Shown: positions 8,858 to 18,485 of the stretch, piece after piece | Position numbering within the stretch: position 1 is the stretch's first letter | How the letters are laid out: each line of letters opens with the position of its first letter | Origin: Clostridium cibarium | Lineage (GTDB): Bacteria; Bacillota; Clostridia; Clostridiales; Clostridiaceae | Direction: 5' to 3' | Length of the DNA: 64,000 nucleotides | Assembly: GCF_014836335.1 (NCBI RefSeq) | Contig: NZ_JACSRA010000007.1 | Span: 62,001-126,000, forward strand | The notes under the pieces: model-generated | What the model was told of the DNA's origin: nothing | The model's database searches: none | The model's input: only the letters and a program-made list of their open reading frames with translations | Position numbers and translations under genes: made by a program

Positions 8858-9930
8858 AATTTCAAAGAATTAAGACTTATTTTTAATAACTTTTCTTTAG
8901 GCTTCTTACCAGCAGAACCTAACTTAACATTTAATAGATCTAAAATAAACATGAGAAGAGGTATGCCAAGAAGCAGTCCCCAGACTCCCATGAAGTGTTC
9001 AGATATTAATAGAGTGATAAAAACGATAAAAACAGGAAGTTCGGTTTTATCAGCCATAAATCTAGGATTCAATACATAACTTTCTAGAGCGTGTAAAACA
9101 GCTATCAGAATAAGAATATAAAAAACTGTTTTAAATCCGCCTATAGTATAAGCTATTATACAAAGAGGAATTAATGAAGCGATAGTACCGGCAACTGGAA
9201 CCAAGCTGAATATAAAAATCATAACCCCAAGCCCCAAAACTTGAGGAAAGTGAAACAAGAATAGTGCTATTGTAGATAAAATACTATTTACAAAAGCGAT
9301 AATTAATTGAGCTTGCACTACTTTACCAAATGAGTTTAAAAAATTAGTTCCAAAGTCCAATGTGTATTTATAGACCATAGAAATTTTGCTATCTTCAAAT
9401 TTAAAAAAGAATTCTTTAATTTTATCTTTTTCAAGTAAAAAGAATAAACTTAATATTGAAGCTATAAAAACATTGAATCCCCAAGCTCCTAGGTTTGAGG
9501 CATATCTTAAAATCTGATCTAATCCAGCCCCTTTTATGATTGATATAAAGTCAATTTCATGAATATATTTTCTTACATAAGGAGAGAGAAATCCAATATT
9601 AATTGAATCAAAGTTAAAGTTAGTTATTTCTGAAATTATCTCACCTAGCTGTTTGATAATTATTGGAATATATGTAGACACAAAAAATACGATTGCAGTT
9701 GATAAGATTAAATACAAGAATAATGTTATTATTGTTGGATTTATTTTAATATACTTATCTAATTTGTCGGTAATCCCTTTTTGAAAACTATATGTTATGT
9801 AGGTGAATATAAATGTTAGTAAGAACAGATTAAGCATTGATTTTAGTATGAAGAAGAAAAAGATAATTATAAATAAGACAATAAGTCTTTTGGTTATATC
9901 TTTTTTTAGTAAGTCTTTCAAAAAATTCAT
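8848..9930 (-). CDS. AI-2E family transporter (PerM/YtvI-like)
   Basis: 360 residues with about seven to eight hydrophobic segments: two near the N-terminus, a long amphipathic soluble stretch around residues 80-150, then a membrane cluster. The blocks LFFLLEKDKIKEFF, the HFPQVLGLGVMIFIFSLVPVAGT region and PRFMADKTELPVF followed by GVWGLLLGIPLLM match the AI-2E/PerM family (UPF0118). Family members export autoinducer-2 in one case and act as sodium/proton antiporters in others, so substrate is open. The start ATG is 8 nt after AGAGGTGA. It lies downstream of the RlmI-like gene with an 83-bp gap that contains a terminator-like hairpin, so it is probably a separate unit. Confidence 0.85.
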   Translation of the reverse strand: MNFLKDLLKKDITKRLIVLFIIIFFFFILKSMLNLFLLTFIFTYITYSFQKGITDKLDKYIKINPTIITLFLYLILSTAIVFFVSTYIPIIIKQLGEIISEITNFNFDSINIGFLSPYVRKYIHEIDFISIIKGAGLDQILRYASNLGAWGFNVFIASILSLFFLLEKDKIKEFFFKFEDSKISMVYKYTLDFGTNFLNSFGKVVQAQLIIAFVNSILSTIALFLFHFPQVLGLGVMIFIFSLVPVAGTIASLIPLCIIAYTIGGFKTVFYILILIAVLHALESYVLNPRFMADKTELPVFIVFITLLISEHFMGVWGLLLGIPLLMFILDLLNVKLGSAGKKPKEKLLKISLNSLKLKK

Positions 9931-9961
9931 CCTGAAGTCACCTCTTTAGAAATATTTTTAG

Positions 9962-10003
9962 AAAAAGTAGTAACGGTAGACTTTTTGTATGTCACTACTT
10001 TTT
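9962..10003 (-). terminator. terminator-like inverted repeat after the RlmI-like gene
   Basis: AAAAAGTAGT and ACTACTTTTT flank a 20-nt loop just beyond the stop of the methyltransferase gene, ending in T on either strand. The loop is long, so efficiency is uncertain. Confidence 0.5.
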
Positions 10004-10013
10004 AAATTTAAAT

Positions 10014-11189
10014 TTACACAACTTGAAATACAAAGAATTTCAAGTAATAACTTTCATCTGAATTCCATAGTATTGGATGATCTGCAGATTGGGTTCTAAA
10101 TTCAACTTGCCTTAATATTCTGTGAGCATCATGTGCAGCTTCATTTATTGTGGACTTTAGTAAATCTTCGCTCATGTAGTGTGAGCATGAGCAAGTTACA
10201 AAGTATCCTCCAGGCTTAACCATTTTCAGCCCTCTAAGATTAATTTCTTTATATCCTCTTTTAGCTCCATTAATAGTGTTTCTAGATTTAGTGAAAGCTG
10301 GAGGATCTAAAATAACTACATCAAACTTTCTTACTTCCTTTGACCATGTAGATAATACATCAAAGGCATTATGACATTCGAATTTAACAGTATCCTGTAA
10401 GCCATTAAGTTCAGCGTTTTTTGTCGCACATTCAATGGCATGTTCTGATACGTCTATACCAAGTACTGATTTTGCACCTGCAATGCCAGCATTTAATGCA
10501 AAGGAGCCGGTATGTGTAAAGCAATCTAAAACTTCCCTGTTTTTACATATCCTATGAATAGCAGCTCGATTTTCTTTTTGATCTAAGAAAAATCCGGTCT
10601 TTTGACCATTTTCAATATCAACTATGTACTTAACTCCGTTTTCAATAATTTGAATATTGGTATCAAATTCATCAGTTAAAAAGCCTTTTCTTTGCTCAAG
10701 TCCTTCAATCTCACGAGTAGCTATATCACTTCTTTCATATACTCCTTTAGCATTGAAATCATTAACAAGAAGATGAACTATAATATCTCTATATTTATCC
10801 ATTCCCAAAGTTGAAATTTGTATAACATAGTAATCTTCAAACTTGTCAATAGTTAATCCAGGAAGTAAATCAGCTTCACCAAAAACCAATCTACAAGAAG
10901 ATGTGTCTATAACAGTTTTTCTATATTCAAAAGCAGCTTTTAATCTGTTTTTAAAGAATTCTTTATCTATTTCTTCATCCTTATCTCTAGTCATGATTCT
11001 AATAGTTATTTTACTTCTATCATTAATATAGCCTTTTCCTATAAAATATCCTTTGTGATTATATACTTCGACTATATCACCATTTTCATAATCACCATCA
11101 TATTCATTTATTTCATCTATATATATCCATGGACGTCCGCCTTCAGCTCTTTTATTTTTTCCTTTATGTAAATAAAATTTGCTAGTCAT
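10014..11189 (-). CDS. class I SAM-dependent rRNA methyltransferase (RlmI-like)
   Basis: 391 residues, full length for the RlmI (YccW) family that methylates C5 of a cytosine in 23S rRNA. An N-terminal PUA-type RNA-binding domain (about 1-80, with GRPWIY and a GYINDRSKI-type strand) is followed by a linker and a Rossmann methyltransferase. Motif I is DCFTHTGSFALNAG near residue 222, motif IV is ILDPPAFTKS near residue 295, and a TCSCSHY block lies near residue 333. The start ATG follows AAGGAGATAATT. E. coli RlmI acts at C1962; the target site here is inferred from family only. It is divergent from the aspartokinase gene. Confidence 0.88.
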   Translation of the reverse strand: MTSKFYLHKGKNKRAEGGRPWIYIDEINEYDGDYENGDIVEVYNHKGYFIGKGYINDRSKITIRIMTRDKDEEIDKEFFKNRLKAAFEYRKTVIDTSSCRLVFGEADLLPGLTIDKFEDYYVIQISTLGMDKYRDIIVHLLVNDFNAKGVYERSDIATREIEGLEQRKGFLTDEFDTNIQIIENGVKYIVDIENGQKTGFFLDQKENRAAIHRICKNREVLDCFTHTGSFALNAGIAGAKSVLGIDVSEHAIECATKNAELNGLQDTVKFECHNAFDVLSTWSKEVRKFDVVILDPPAFTKSRNTINGAKRGYKEINLRGLKMVKPGGYFVTCSCSHYMSEDLLKSTINEAAHDAHRILRQVEFRTQSADHPILWNSDESYYLKFFVFQVV

Positions 11190-11351
11190 AATTATCTCCT
11201 TTCAAAAAGACTCTTCTAAGATTATAACAGTATTTATAGGGAAAATGGTATCTTTATTTAACATAATTAAGAATAATTAAGAATACTTAATATTAATTAA
11301 AGAATATAGAAATGTAATTTTAAAAAAAGACGAAAATTTATGTAAAAACTA

Positions 11352-11379
11352 TTGAAAAAAATTCGAAAGTTGATAGAAT
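11352..11379 (+). promoter_or_regulatory. sigma-A-type promoter of the aspartokinase gene
   Basis: TTGAAA at 11352 and TAGAAT at 11374 with a 16-bp spacer, about 37 bp before the ATG. The short leader leaves no room for a lysine riboswitch. Confidence 0.6.
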
Positions 11380-11415
11380 AGGCATTAGAAAATTAAATAT
11401 ATTGGGGGCAAAAAA

Positions 11416-12729
11416 ATGAATTCTGTAGTAGTTACAAAATTTGGAGGAAGTTCACTTGCAGATGCATCACAGTTCAGCAAAGTTAAAGAAATAGTATTTG
11501 CAGATAGCAATAGGCGATATGTGGTTCCATCGGCACCAGGAAAAAGAAATGCAAAAGATACAAAGATAACAGATTTATTATATCTTTGTCATGCACATGT
11601 TATGACTGGAATTTCATTAGACGATGTTTTTAAGCATGTTTATGAAAGGTATACTGGAATTGTCAATGACTTGGGATTAGATTTTGATATCCAAAAACAC
11701 TTAGGTATCGTAAAGAAAGATCTTGAAGCTGGTGCTTCGAAAGAATATGCAGCTAGTAGAGGAGAGTACCTAAATGGGTTGATATTAGCTAAGTATTTAG
11801 GATATGAATTTGTTGATGCAAAAAATGTTATTGTGTTTAATAATGATGGAACTTTAAATTCAAAAGAAACAGATGAATTATTAAGAAATACTTTAAGAAA
11901 TGTTGAAAAGGCTGTTATTCCTGGATTTTATGGGGCAGATAAAGAAGGGAATATAATTACATTTTCAAGAGGTGGATCAGACGTAACTGGTGCATTAATA
12001 GCAGCTAGTATAGAAGCTGATTTATATGAAAACTGGACTGATGTTTCAGGATTTTTAATGGCAGATCCAAGGATAGTAGAAAATCCTAAGGCTATAAGCC
12101 GTATTACGTATAAAGAATTAAGGGAATTATCATATATGGGAGCATCTGTACTTCATGAGGAAGCAATATTCCCAGTGAGAAGAATGGGTATTCCAATAAA
12201 TATTAAAAATACTAATAGACCTGAAGATGAAGGTACATATATAGTACAAGATACAGATGAAAAGGAGTGTAAGACAATAACAGGAATAGCAGGTAAAAAA
12301 GATTTTACTGTTATATCTATTGAGAAAGCTATGATGAATTCAGAACTTGGATTCTGTAGGAAGGTACTTTCAGTGTTAGAAATGAATAACGTATCATTTG
12401 AAAATATGCCTTCTGGAATTGATACAGTATGTGTTGTTATTTCAGATAGTGAGCTTAAGAATAAGACTGACAAGATAGTTGAGGAAATTCGCAGAGCATG
12501 TGACCCAGATTCCGTAGTGGTACATCCTAATATGGCGTTAATAGCTACAGTAGGAAAGGGAATGGCAAAAAGAAAGGGTGTCGCAACTAGAATTTTTAGC
12601 GCATTAACAAATGCAAATGTAAATATAAGAATGATAGATCAAGGTTCATCGGAAATGAATATATTAGTAGGTATTGAAAATGATGATTTTGAAAGAACTA
12701 TAAGAGCTATTTATGGAGCTTTCAATTAG
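11416..12729 (+). CDS. aspartate kinase
   Basis: 437 residues. It phosphorylates aspartate as the first step towards lysine, threonine and methionine. The N-terminal amino-acid kinase domain shows KFGGSSLAD at residues 8-16 (nucleotide and substrate binding), FSRGGSDVTGALIA near 188 and a D-V-S-G-F-L-M-A-DP block near 213. Two ACT domains for allosteric control occupy about 295-437 (the first near VISIEKA, the second near IATVGKGMAKRKG). The start follows GGGGGCA at normal distance. It stands alone between its own promoter and a strong terminator. This compact clostridial type has an extra Cys-free stretch after the Gly-rich loop, where NRRYVVPSAPGKR replaces the VVVSA type; this is typical for the subgroup. 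Which end product inhibits it cannot be told. Confidence 0.93.
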   Translation: MNSVVVTKFGGSSLADASQFSKVKEIVFADSNRRYVVPSAPGKRNAKDTKITDLLYLCHAHVMTGISLDDVFKHVYERYTGIVNDLGLDFDIQKHLGIVKKDLEAGASKEYAASRGEYLNGLILAKYLGYEFVDAKNVIVFNNDGTLNSKETDELLRNTLRNVEKAVIPGFYGADKEGNIITFSRGGSDVTGALIAASIEADLYENWTDVSGFLMADPRIVENPKAISRITYKELRELSYMGASVLHEEAIFPVRRMGIPINIKNTNRPEDEGTYIVQDTDEKECKTITGIAGKKDFTVISIEKAMMNSELGFCRKVLSVLEMNNVSFENMPSGIDTVCVVISDSELKNKTDKIVEEIRRACDPDSVVVHPNMALIATVGKGMAKRKGVATRIFSALTNANVNIRMIDQGSSEMNILVGIENDDFERTIRAIYGAFN

Positions 12730-12734
12730 ATAGT

Positions 12735-12765
12735 TAAAGGGAGGCATATAGCCTCCCTTTTTTAT
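12735..12765 (+). terminator. strong rho-independent terminator after aspartokinase
   Basis: AAAGGGAGGC-ATATA-GCCTCCCTTTTTT: a 10-bp GC-rich stem followed by a T run. Confidence 0.93.
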
Positions 12766-12781
12766 AATCTCATTTGGAAGT

Positions 12782-13351
12782 TTATTCATCTTCTTCTTCG
12801 GAATTATTATTTGAACTAGCTGCTATAGCTAATAATATTTCAGAATCTGTTATTAGAGATATTCCCTTAGGTAATGTTATATTGCTTGCTAGAACTTTAT
12901 CTTCAAAATTCATGTTACTTACATCAAATTCTAAAGTTTCAGGCATACTTGAAGCAACGCCTTGGACTTCTATTTCAGGAGAAAAAGTTTCTAAAACTAA
13001 TCTCTTAGTTTCTAAGTTTTCTTCACCTAAAAATGTTACAGGAATTTTCAATCTTATAACTTCATTTTTTCTAACAGCTTGAAAATCAGCATGAATAACT
13101 TTTCCATAAACATCTTTTTGAACTTCTTTTATTACACAAGTTTTGGTTTTTCCGTTGATTTTTAAAGGAATTAAGGAACTTGATGTGTTTGAACTAATAA
13201 GTTTAATCAATTCGATCTTTTTAATTTTTATAGGAATTGCTTTTTCTAAACTTCCTCCGTAAATTATACAAGGAACTTGTCCATTTTTTCTTAATAGGTT
13301 TGATTTTTCATTAGATTCTCTTTCAATAACTTCAAATGCTAGATTTGTCAT
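12782..13351 (-). CDS. rplY: 50S ribosomal protein L25 / general stress protein Ctc
   Basis: 189 residues from ATG 13351, which is preceded at 7 nt by AAAGAAGG; an ATG 18 bp upstream has no site. It has the L25 beta-barrel (about 1-90, with RKNGQVPCIIYGG near residue 22 and the HADFQAV block near 87) plus the C-terminal TL5/Ctc beta domain (about 95-185), ending in an acidic tail. In the ribosome L25/Ctc binds the loop E region of 5S rRNA; in Bacillus the long Ctc form is stress induced. It is monocistronic, convergent with aspartokinase, and has its own minus-strand promoter and a 160-nt structured leader that may let the protein regulate itself. Confidence 0.93.
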   Translation of the reverse strand: MTNLAFEVIERESNEKSNLLRKNGQVPCIIYGGSLEKAIPIKIKKIELIKLISSNTSSSLIPLKINGKTKTCVIKEVQKDVYGKVIHADFQAVRKNEVIRLKIPVTFLGEENLETKRLVLETFSPEIEVQGVASSMPETLEFDVSNMNFEDKVLASNITLPKGISLITDSEILLAIAASSNNNSEEEDE

Positions 13352-13391
13352 TATAAAGCCTTCTTTCATTAAATTATTTATACTTTACTAA

Positions 13392-13492
13392 TGTACTCTA
13401 TAGCAATTAAGCTGCTTGTAATCTTATGCGTTAGGATTAAGCGACCTACTTCCTATAGAGTTTGTAGGTTATTTCCCTTATCGCATTCGCCT
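13392..13492 (-). ncRNA. structured 5-prime leader of the L25/Ctc gene, candidate autoregulatory element
   Basis: Read on the minus strand, this leader holds an outer helix ATGCG/CGCAT (13482-13486 with 13426-13430) and an inner helix ACCTAC/GTAGGT (13464-13469 with 13444-13449). The inner loop contains ACTCTATAG (13453-13461), which pairs perfectly over 9 bp with CTATAGAGT (13395-13403) just outside, making an H-type pseudoknot. It lies between the promoter and the L25 start codon. L25 leaders are known from other bacterial groups; whether this is a clostridial counterpart is inference. The segment GAAGUAGGUCGCU recalls the 3-prime part of 5S rRNA, the natural ligand of L25. Confidence 0.5.
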
Positions 13493-13513
13493 CCTTTAAT
13501 GAAATACAATTTA

Positions 13514-13542
13514 AGTATATCACTAGAAAAAATATATTTAAA
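13514..13542 (-). promoter_or_regulatory. promoter of the L25/Ctc gene
   Basis: On the minus strand, TTTAAA and TATACT are separated by 17 bp, placing the start of transcription near 13507, just before the structured leader. The weak -35 leaves sigma-A or sigma-B-like use open. Confidence 0.5.
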
Positions 13543-13594
13543 GCAAAGTTGCAAGATAATTGACAGATATTGAGGTGTTGATATATAATGATAA

Positions 13595-13856
13595 ACAAAA
13601 GCTATGATTAGGAAAAGTACTTAAATCTTCTACTTTAAGAGAGCAACTGGTTGGTGGAAAGTTGTATAGAGTTTAAAGGAAAATCACCTAGGAGTTGGAA
13701 ATTGAAAGGCTTAAGCTTAGTAGGTTTTCCCGTAAGCCTGCGTTAAAGGATAGAGTATGAAAGTACTTGAAAAGAGCATCTTGAAATATTTAGATGCATT
13801 TGCCATAGGTGGTATAGCGAATATAACTTCGTCCTTTTGGATGGAGTTTTTTTTAT
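13595..13856 (+). promoter_or_regulatory. T-box leader, isoleucine type, controlling ileS
   Basis: A full T-box leader: a Stem I start with GATTAGGAAAAGTAC, an AGAGAGC block, then the specifier in GAAAATCACCTAGGAGTT with ATC (Ile) at 13683-13685. The T-box sequence AGGTGGTATAGCGAA is at 13806-13820. It overlaps a terminator hairpin (AACTTCGTCC paired with GGATGGAGTT, then eight T) at 13824-13853. Uncharged tRNA-Ile would favour the antiterminator and transcription into ileS. Confidence 0.93.
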
Positions 13857-13941
13857 TTTTATAAAAAGTTATTAATAAATTTATAAAGGTAAATAACCTA
13901 AAAAAGTTAACTATAGGAAATAAGAGAGGAGTATCTTTAGA

Positions 13942-16900
13942 ATGTACAAAAAAGTAGAAATGCCAAAAGGTTTTGTAGGCATGGAAAAAGAAGTCGCAGA
14001 TTTTTGGAAAGCAAAAAGTGTAATTAAAAAGAATTTTGATATGAATAAAGATGGTGAGTATTTCACTTTCTATGATGGACCTCCAACAGCAAATGGAAAG
14101 CCTCATGTAGGGCATATTTTAACAAGAGTTATGAAGGATATTATCCCAAGATATAAGGTTATGAAGGGATATAAAGTTATAAGAAAAGCTGGTTGGGATA
14201 CACATGGTTTACCAGTTGAACTTGAAATAGAAAAGAAACTTGGAATCTCAGGTAAGGAACAAATTGAAGAATATGGCGTTGAAAAATTCGTTACTGAATG
14301 TAAGGAAAGCGTATTTAAATATGTTTCAATGTGGGAAGATATGACTAATAAAATTGGATATTGGGTTGATATGGATGAGCCATATGTAACTTATCACAAT
14401 TCTTATATAGAATCAGTATGGTGGGCATTAAAACAAATGTGGGAAAAAGGTCTTTTATATGAAGGACACAAGGTTATGCCATACTGCCCAAGATGTGGGA
14501 CAGCTCTTTCATCTCATGAAGTAGCTCAAGGGTATAAAGATGTTAAAGATTTAACTGCAACTGTTAAGTTTAAGGTAGAAGGGGAAGAAAATAAGTATAT
14601 ATTAGCGTGGACAACAACTCCTTGGACATTGCCATCAAACTTAGCTATATCTGTAAATAAGGCTTACACTTATATAGAAGCAAAAGTTGGAGAAGAAATT
14701 TTAATCCTTGCAAAAGATTTAGCAGGAAAAGTTCTTGGTGAAGATTATGAAATAGTTAGAGAATTTAAGGGAACAGAACTTGTTGGTCTTAAATATGAAC
14801 AATTAATGCCTTTTGCAAAAGTAGAAGGAAAAGCATTTGAAATAATTCATGGTGATTATGTTACTTTATCAGATGGTACAGGAATAGTTCACATTGCACC
14901 AGCTTATGGTGAAGAGGATAGTTTAGTTGCAAAGGCTAATGGAATCACGTTTATTAATTTAGTTGATAAAGAAGGTAAATTCGTAGAAGAAGTTACTCCA
15001 TGGGCAGGTAAATTCGTTAAAAAGTGTGATGAAAGCATCTGTAAATGGTTAGAAGAAAATAATAAGTTATTCAAAGCAGAAAAACACCTTCACTCATATC
15101 CACATTGTTGGAGATGTGACACACCACTTCTTTACTATCCAAAGGAAAGCTGGTTTGTTAGAATGACAACTCTAAGAGATAAACTTTTAGAGAACAATAA
15201 TAAGATTAATTGGTATCCAGATAACATTAGAACAGGTAGATTTGGTAAGTTCTTAGAAAATGTTATTGATTGGGGTATTTCAAGAGATAGATATTGGGGA
15301 ACTCCACTTCCAATATGGGAATGTGAATGTGGGCATAAGGAATGTGTTGGCAGCATTGAGGAATTAAAAGAAAAAGGAAGAAATGTGCCAGAAGATATAG
15401 AACTTCATAAGCCATATATTGATAATGTTAAATTAAAATGTCCTCACTGTGGTAAAGAAATGGTTAGAACTAGAGAAGTTATTGACTGTTGGTTTGATTC
15501 AGGGTCAATGCCATTTGCCCAATTACATTATCCATTTGAAAATAAAGAGTTATTTGAACAAAACTATCCAGCCCAATTTATATCAGAAGCTGTTGATCAA
15601 ACTAGAGGTTGGTTCTATACACTATTAGCTATTTCAACTGCTATTTTTGATAGAAATCCATTTGAAAATTGTATAGTTTTAGGGCATGTTTTAGATAAAA
15701 AGGGATTAAAGATGTCTAAGTCAAAAGGAAATGTAGTCGATCCATTTGAGGTGTTAGATGCTCAAGGTGCAGATGCTACAAGATGGCATTTTTATACAGC
15801 TAGTGCACCATGGTTACCAACAAGGTTCTCAGTTGATGATGTTGGTGAAGCTCAAAGAAAGTTCTTAAGCACATTATGGAATGTATACTCATTCTATGTT
15901 TTATATGCAGATATAGATGGATTTAATCCATTAGATTATACTGATTTCAAATCAGAAAATGTTATGGATAAATGGATTATGTCTAAGTTAAACACTTTAG
16001 TTAAGGATGTAGATGATAAGTTAAACGCTTATGATATAACAAATGCAGCTCTTCAAATAGAAGATTTTACAGATGAGTTATCAAACTGGTATGTAAGAAG
16101 AAATAGATCTAGATACTGGTCAGAAACTTTAACTGACGATAAGATAGGAGCTTATGTGACTTTATACAAAGTTCTTGTAACTTTATCAAAGGTTGCAGCG
16201 CCATTTGTGCCATTTATAACAGAAGAAATTTATCAAAACTTAGTAGTTAATTTAGATTCAAAAGCGGAAGAAAGTATTCACTTATGCAATTGGCCACAAG
16301 TTGATGAAAAGGCAATAAACAAAGAATTAGAAAAAGAGATGGATCTAGCTTATACAATAGTTAAGCTTGGAAGAAGTGCTAGAAACGGAGCTAACATTAA
16401 GAATAGACAGCCGCTTTCAGAAATACTAGTTTCAGTTGCATCAATTCCAGAATATTATGGAGATATCATAACTGATGAGTTAAATATCAAGAGTATAAAG
16501 TTTGGTGCGGATTTATCAGAACATGTTAATTTTGAGCTTAAGCCAAATCTGCCTGTACTTGGTAAAAGTTATGGAAAGTTAATTCCAGCTATAAGAAAAG
16601 AAATAGCATCTAGAAATCAAATGGAATTAGCTCAAAAGATTAAGAGTGGCAACGTTGAAGTTATAAATATAGACGGAACTGAGATTGAATTAAATTCAAA
16701 TAGTATTCTTGTTACAATGCAAGGATTAGATGGTTATGCTTTTGCAGGTGAAGGAGAAATTGGAGTGGTTCTTGATACTCATATTACAGAAGAATTAAAA
16801 GAAGAAGGTCACTTAAGAGAAATGATTTCTAAAATTCAAAATATGAGAAAAGAAAAAGGCTTTGAAGTTGCTGACAAGATTAACTTATATGTTAGAAATA

Positions 16901-17055
16901 ATGACATGTTGATGAATGTAATCAAGAAGTTTGAAGATATAATTAAAAGAGACACTTTAACAGTTGAAGTTATATACGGAGCAGAAAATTGCGATTATAT
17001 GGAAACAACAATAAATGGTGAAAAATTAGATATTGATGTTAAAGTAATTAGATAA
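13942..17055 (+). CDS. ileS: isoleucyl-tRNA synthetase
   Basis: 1037 residues, class I synthetase charging tRNA-Ile. The HIGH signature is PHVGH (about residues 55-59), followed by [12 protein letters not shown]; the KMSKS loop is [10 protein letters not shown] near residue 593. The large CP1 editing insert has the [10 protein letters not shown] block near 225. The region near 780-830 and the long C-terminal extension are of the eukaryote-like, longer IleS type rather than the zinc-ending bacterial type; family knowledge links that type to natural mupirocin resistance, which is inference here. Cysteine pairs around residues 455-470 and 500-510 ([15 protein letters not shown]) may hold zinc. 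It starts at ATG after AGAGGAG and is controlled by the T-box upstream. Confidence 0.95.
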   Translation: MYKKVEMPKGFVGMEKEVADFWKAKSVIKKNFDMNKDGEYFTFYDGPPTANGKPHVGHILTRVMKDIIPRYKVMKGYKVIRKAGWDTHGLPVELEIEKKLGISGKEQIEEYGVEKFVTECKESVFKYVSMWEDMTNKIGYWVDMDEPYVTYHNSYIESVWWALKQMWEKGLLYEGHKVMPYCPRCGTALSSHEVAQGYKDVKDLTATVKFKVEGEENKYILAWTTTPWTLPSNLAISVNKAYTYIEAKVGEEILILAKDLAGKVLGEDYEIVREFKGTELVGLKYEQLMPFAKVEGKAFEIIHGDYVTLSDGTGIVHIAPAYGEEDSLVAKANGITFINLVDKEGKFVEEVTPWAGKFVKKCDESICKWLEENNKLFKAEKHLHSYPHCWRCDTPLLYYPKESWFVRMTTLRDKLLENNNKINWYPDNIRTGRFGKFLENVIDWGISRDRYWGTPLPIWECECGHKECVGSIEELKEKGRNVPEDIELHKPYIDNVKLKCPHCGKEMVRTREVIDCWFDSGSMPFAQLHYPFENKELFEQNYPAQFISEAVDQTRGWFYTLLAISTAIFDRNPFENCIVLGHVLDKKGLKMSKSKGNVVDPFEVLDAQGADATRWHFYTASAPWLPTRFSVDDVGEAQRKFLSTLWNVYSFYVLYADIDGFNPLDYTDFKSENVMDKWIMSKLNTLVKDVDDKLNAYDITNAALQIEDFTDELSNWYVRRNRSRYWSETLTDDKIGAYVTLYKVLVTLSKVAAPFVPFITEEIYQNLVVNLDSKAEESIHLCNWPQVDEKAINKELEKEMDLAYTIVKLGRSARNGANIKNRQPLSEILVSVASIPEYYGDIITDELNIKSIKFGADLSEHVNFELKPNLPVLGKSYGKLIPAIRKEIASRNQMELAQKIKSGNVEVINIDGTEIELNSNSILVTMQGLDGYAFAGEGEIGVVLDTHITEELKEEGHLREMISKIQNMRKEKGFEVADKINLYVRNNDMLMNVIKKFEDIIKRDTLTVEVIYGAENCDYMETTINGEKLDIDVKVIR

Positions 17056-17065
17056 TATTTAAATA

Positions 17066-17117
17066 TGAATGCACAATTTAGGGTAGAATTAGTAATATAT
17101 ATTCTAAATTGTGCATC
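17066..17117 (+). terminator. inverted repeat after ileS
   Basis: A 13-bp perfect stem ATGCACAATTTAG/CTAAATTGTGCAT separated by about 26 nt. It lies just past the ileS stop and lacks a real T run, so it may be a weak terminator or an RNA-stabilising hairpin. Confidence 0.55.
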
Positions 17118-17178
17118 ATTTATTATGTGCAAAAAGAACAATGTTTTAAGAAAAACTATAAATAAAAAAGATAACTGC

Positions 17179-17207
17179 TTGTTATTGCGCTAATATATAT
17201 GTATAAT
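17179..17207 (+). promoter_or_regulatory. promoter of ccpA
   Basis: TTGTTA at 17179 and a perfect TATAAT at 17202 with a 17-bp spacer; the start codon is 39 bp downstream after GGGAGTGA. No cre-like palindrome is evident in the short leader. Confidence 0.7.
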
Positions 17208-17245
17208 TAATAATTAGAATATATAAAAATGGGAGTGATAAATAA

Positions 17246-18244
17246 ATGGCAACTTCTATTAAAGACGTAGCAAAAGAGGCTGGCGTATCTATTGCGACCG
17301 TATCAAGAGTGTTAAACGATATCGATGTTGTAAATGAAGACACAAAGAAAAAGGTTTTAGACGCCATTAAGAAGTTAGGTTATAGACCTAACATTGTAGC
17401 AAGAAGTTTGAAAACTCAAAGAACTAAAACTATAGGTATACTAATTCCAGATATATCAAGTCAATTTTATCCTGAAATCGTAAGAGGAGCAGAGGATGTT
17501 TCACATATATACGATTACAATGTAATACTATGTAATTCTGATTTCGATGCAGAAAAAGAGAAAGAATATTTAAGAGTTCTTAAGGAAAAGATGGTGGACG
17601 GAGTCATTTATATGAGTAGTTCACTTAATGAAGATATCTTAGATTTAATTAACGAGTTAGATTTAAAAACCGTATTGGTTGAGACAAAAGATAAGGATGG
17701 TGCTTTCCCAAGCGTTACTATAGATAACGTAAGTGCTGTACATGATGGAGCTAAATATCTTATTGAACAAGGAATAAAGAATTTAGGTTTTATTGGTGTA
17801 AAAAATGATGGTATGAATGCATGGGGAGAGAGATACATAGGATTTGAGAATGCTTTAAAGGAAGCTAATTTATCAGTATTAGATGATCTAGTTTGCTTTG
17901 ATACATTAAGAGTAAAATCAGGAGCAAAAGGTGTAAAACAATTTATAGAAAGTGGTAAGAAATTCGATGGAATTGTTTGTGCATCAGATGAAATTGCAAT
18001 GGGTGCAATAAATGAACTTAGAGATAATGGAATTAAGGTACCAGAGGATGTAAGTGTAATAGGGTTTAATAACAACTATGCTGCTTCAATTTTCTATCCT
18101 AAAATATCAACTATTACCCAACCAAGTTATGATATGGGATCAGTTGCTATGAGAATGCTTATAAAAATTCTTAATAAGAAAGATTTGGAACAAGATCAAT
18201 ATGTTCTTGATTATGAATTGATTAAGAGAGACAGTACAAAATAA
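17246..18244 (+). CDS. ccpA: catabolite control protein A (LacI/GalR family)
   Basis: 332 residues, the usual CcpA length. An N-terminal LacI helix-turn-helix (SIKDVAKEAGVSIATVSRVLN, residues about 4-24) and hinge helix (YRPNIVARSLK, about 46-56) are followed by a periplasmic-binding-protein-like core starting at TIGILIPDISSQFYPEI. The core keeps the CcpA-type segments around EKMVDGVIYMSS and DEIAMGAINELRD. In Firmicutes CcpA with phosphorylated HPr binds cre sites and controls carbon use, solvent formation and sporulation. The specific call over other LacI members rests on length and overall similarity as I recall it, and on the isolated genomic position with no sugar genes beside it. Confidence 0.88.
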   Translation: MATSIKDVAKEAGVSIATVSRVLNDIDVVNEDTKKKVLDAIKKLGYRPNIVARSLKTQRTKTIGILIPDISSQFYPEIVRGAEDVSHIYDYNVILCNSDFDAEKEKEYLRVLKEKMVDGVIYMSSSLNEDILDLINELDLKTVLVETKDKDGAFPSVTIDNVSAVHDGAKYLIEQGIKNLGFIGVKNDGMNAWGERYIGFENALKEANLSVLDDLVCFDTLRVKSGAKGVKQFIESGKKFDGIVCASDEIAMGAINELRDNGIKVPEDVSVIGFNNNYAASIFYPKISTITQPSYDMGSVAMRMLIKILNKKDLEQDQYVLDYELIKRDSTK

Positions 18245-18245
18245 A

Positions 18246-18299
18246 AAATAATACCTATAGGCTAATATTTTTGTAAGTTTTAGCTTATAGGTATTTTTA
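18246..18299 (+). terminator. rho-independent terminator after ccpA
   Basis: ATACCTATA...TATAGGTAT with an inner GGCTAA/TTAGCT extension and a TTTTTA tail. Confidence 0.8.
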
Positions 18300-18331
18300 T
18301 CTTAATGTATGGGAAAGTATAAAAAATTCAA

Positions 18332-18386
18332 GGGGCTGTATCAGATTGAGTTAAAAAAACTTCAATCTGATATAGCCTCTCTTACT
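18332..18386. repeat. long inverted repeat downstream of ccpA
   Basis: An almost perfect stem (AGGGGCTGTATCAGATTGA with TTCAATCTGATATAGCCTCT) around an A-rich loop. It is followed by TTACTTGATTTTTTT on the plus strand. It could be a second terminator serving both convergent genes; the GGGGCTG end also recalls short insertion-sequence ends, but no direct repeats or transposase are seen. Confidence 0.6.
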
Positions 18387-18485
18387 TGATTTTTTTATAT
18401 GAAATTTTACTTAATCAATAAGCTAAACCATCGTTTTTAGAAGCTTAGTTCAAATTATATTTAGTGAAATTATTATTTTTTAAAA

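Noticed and set aside
11220..11415. Lysine riboswitch before aspartokinase
   Set aside because: The promoter is only about 37 bp from the start codon and no L-box arms are seen.
13391..13573. 60-codon plus-strand frame opposite the L25 leader
   Set aside because: No ribosome site, odd composition, and the opposite strand here forms a convincing structured leader with promoter.
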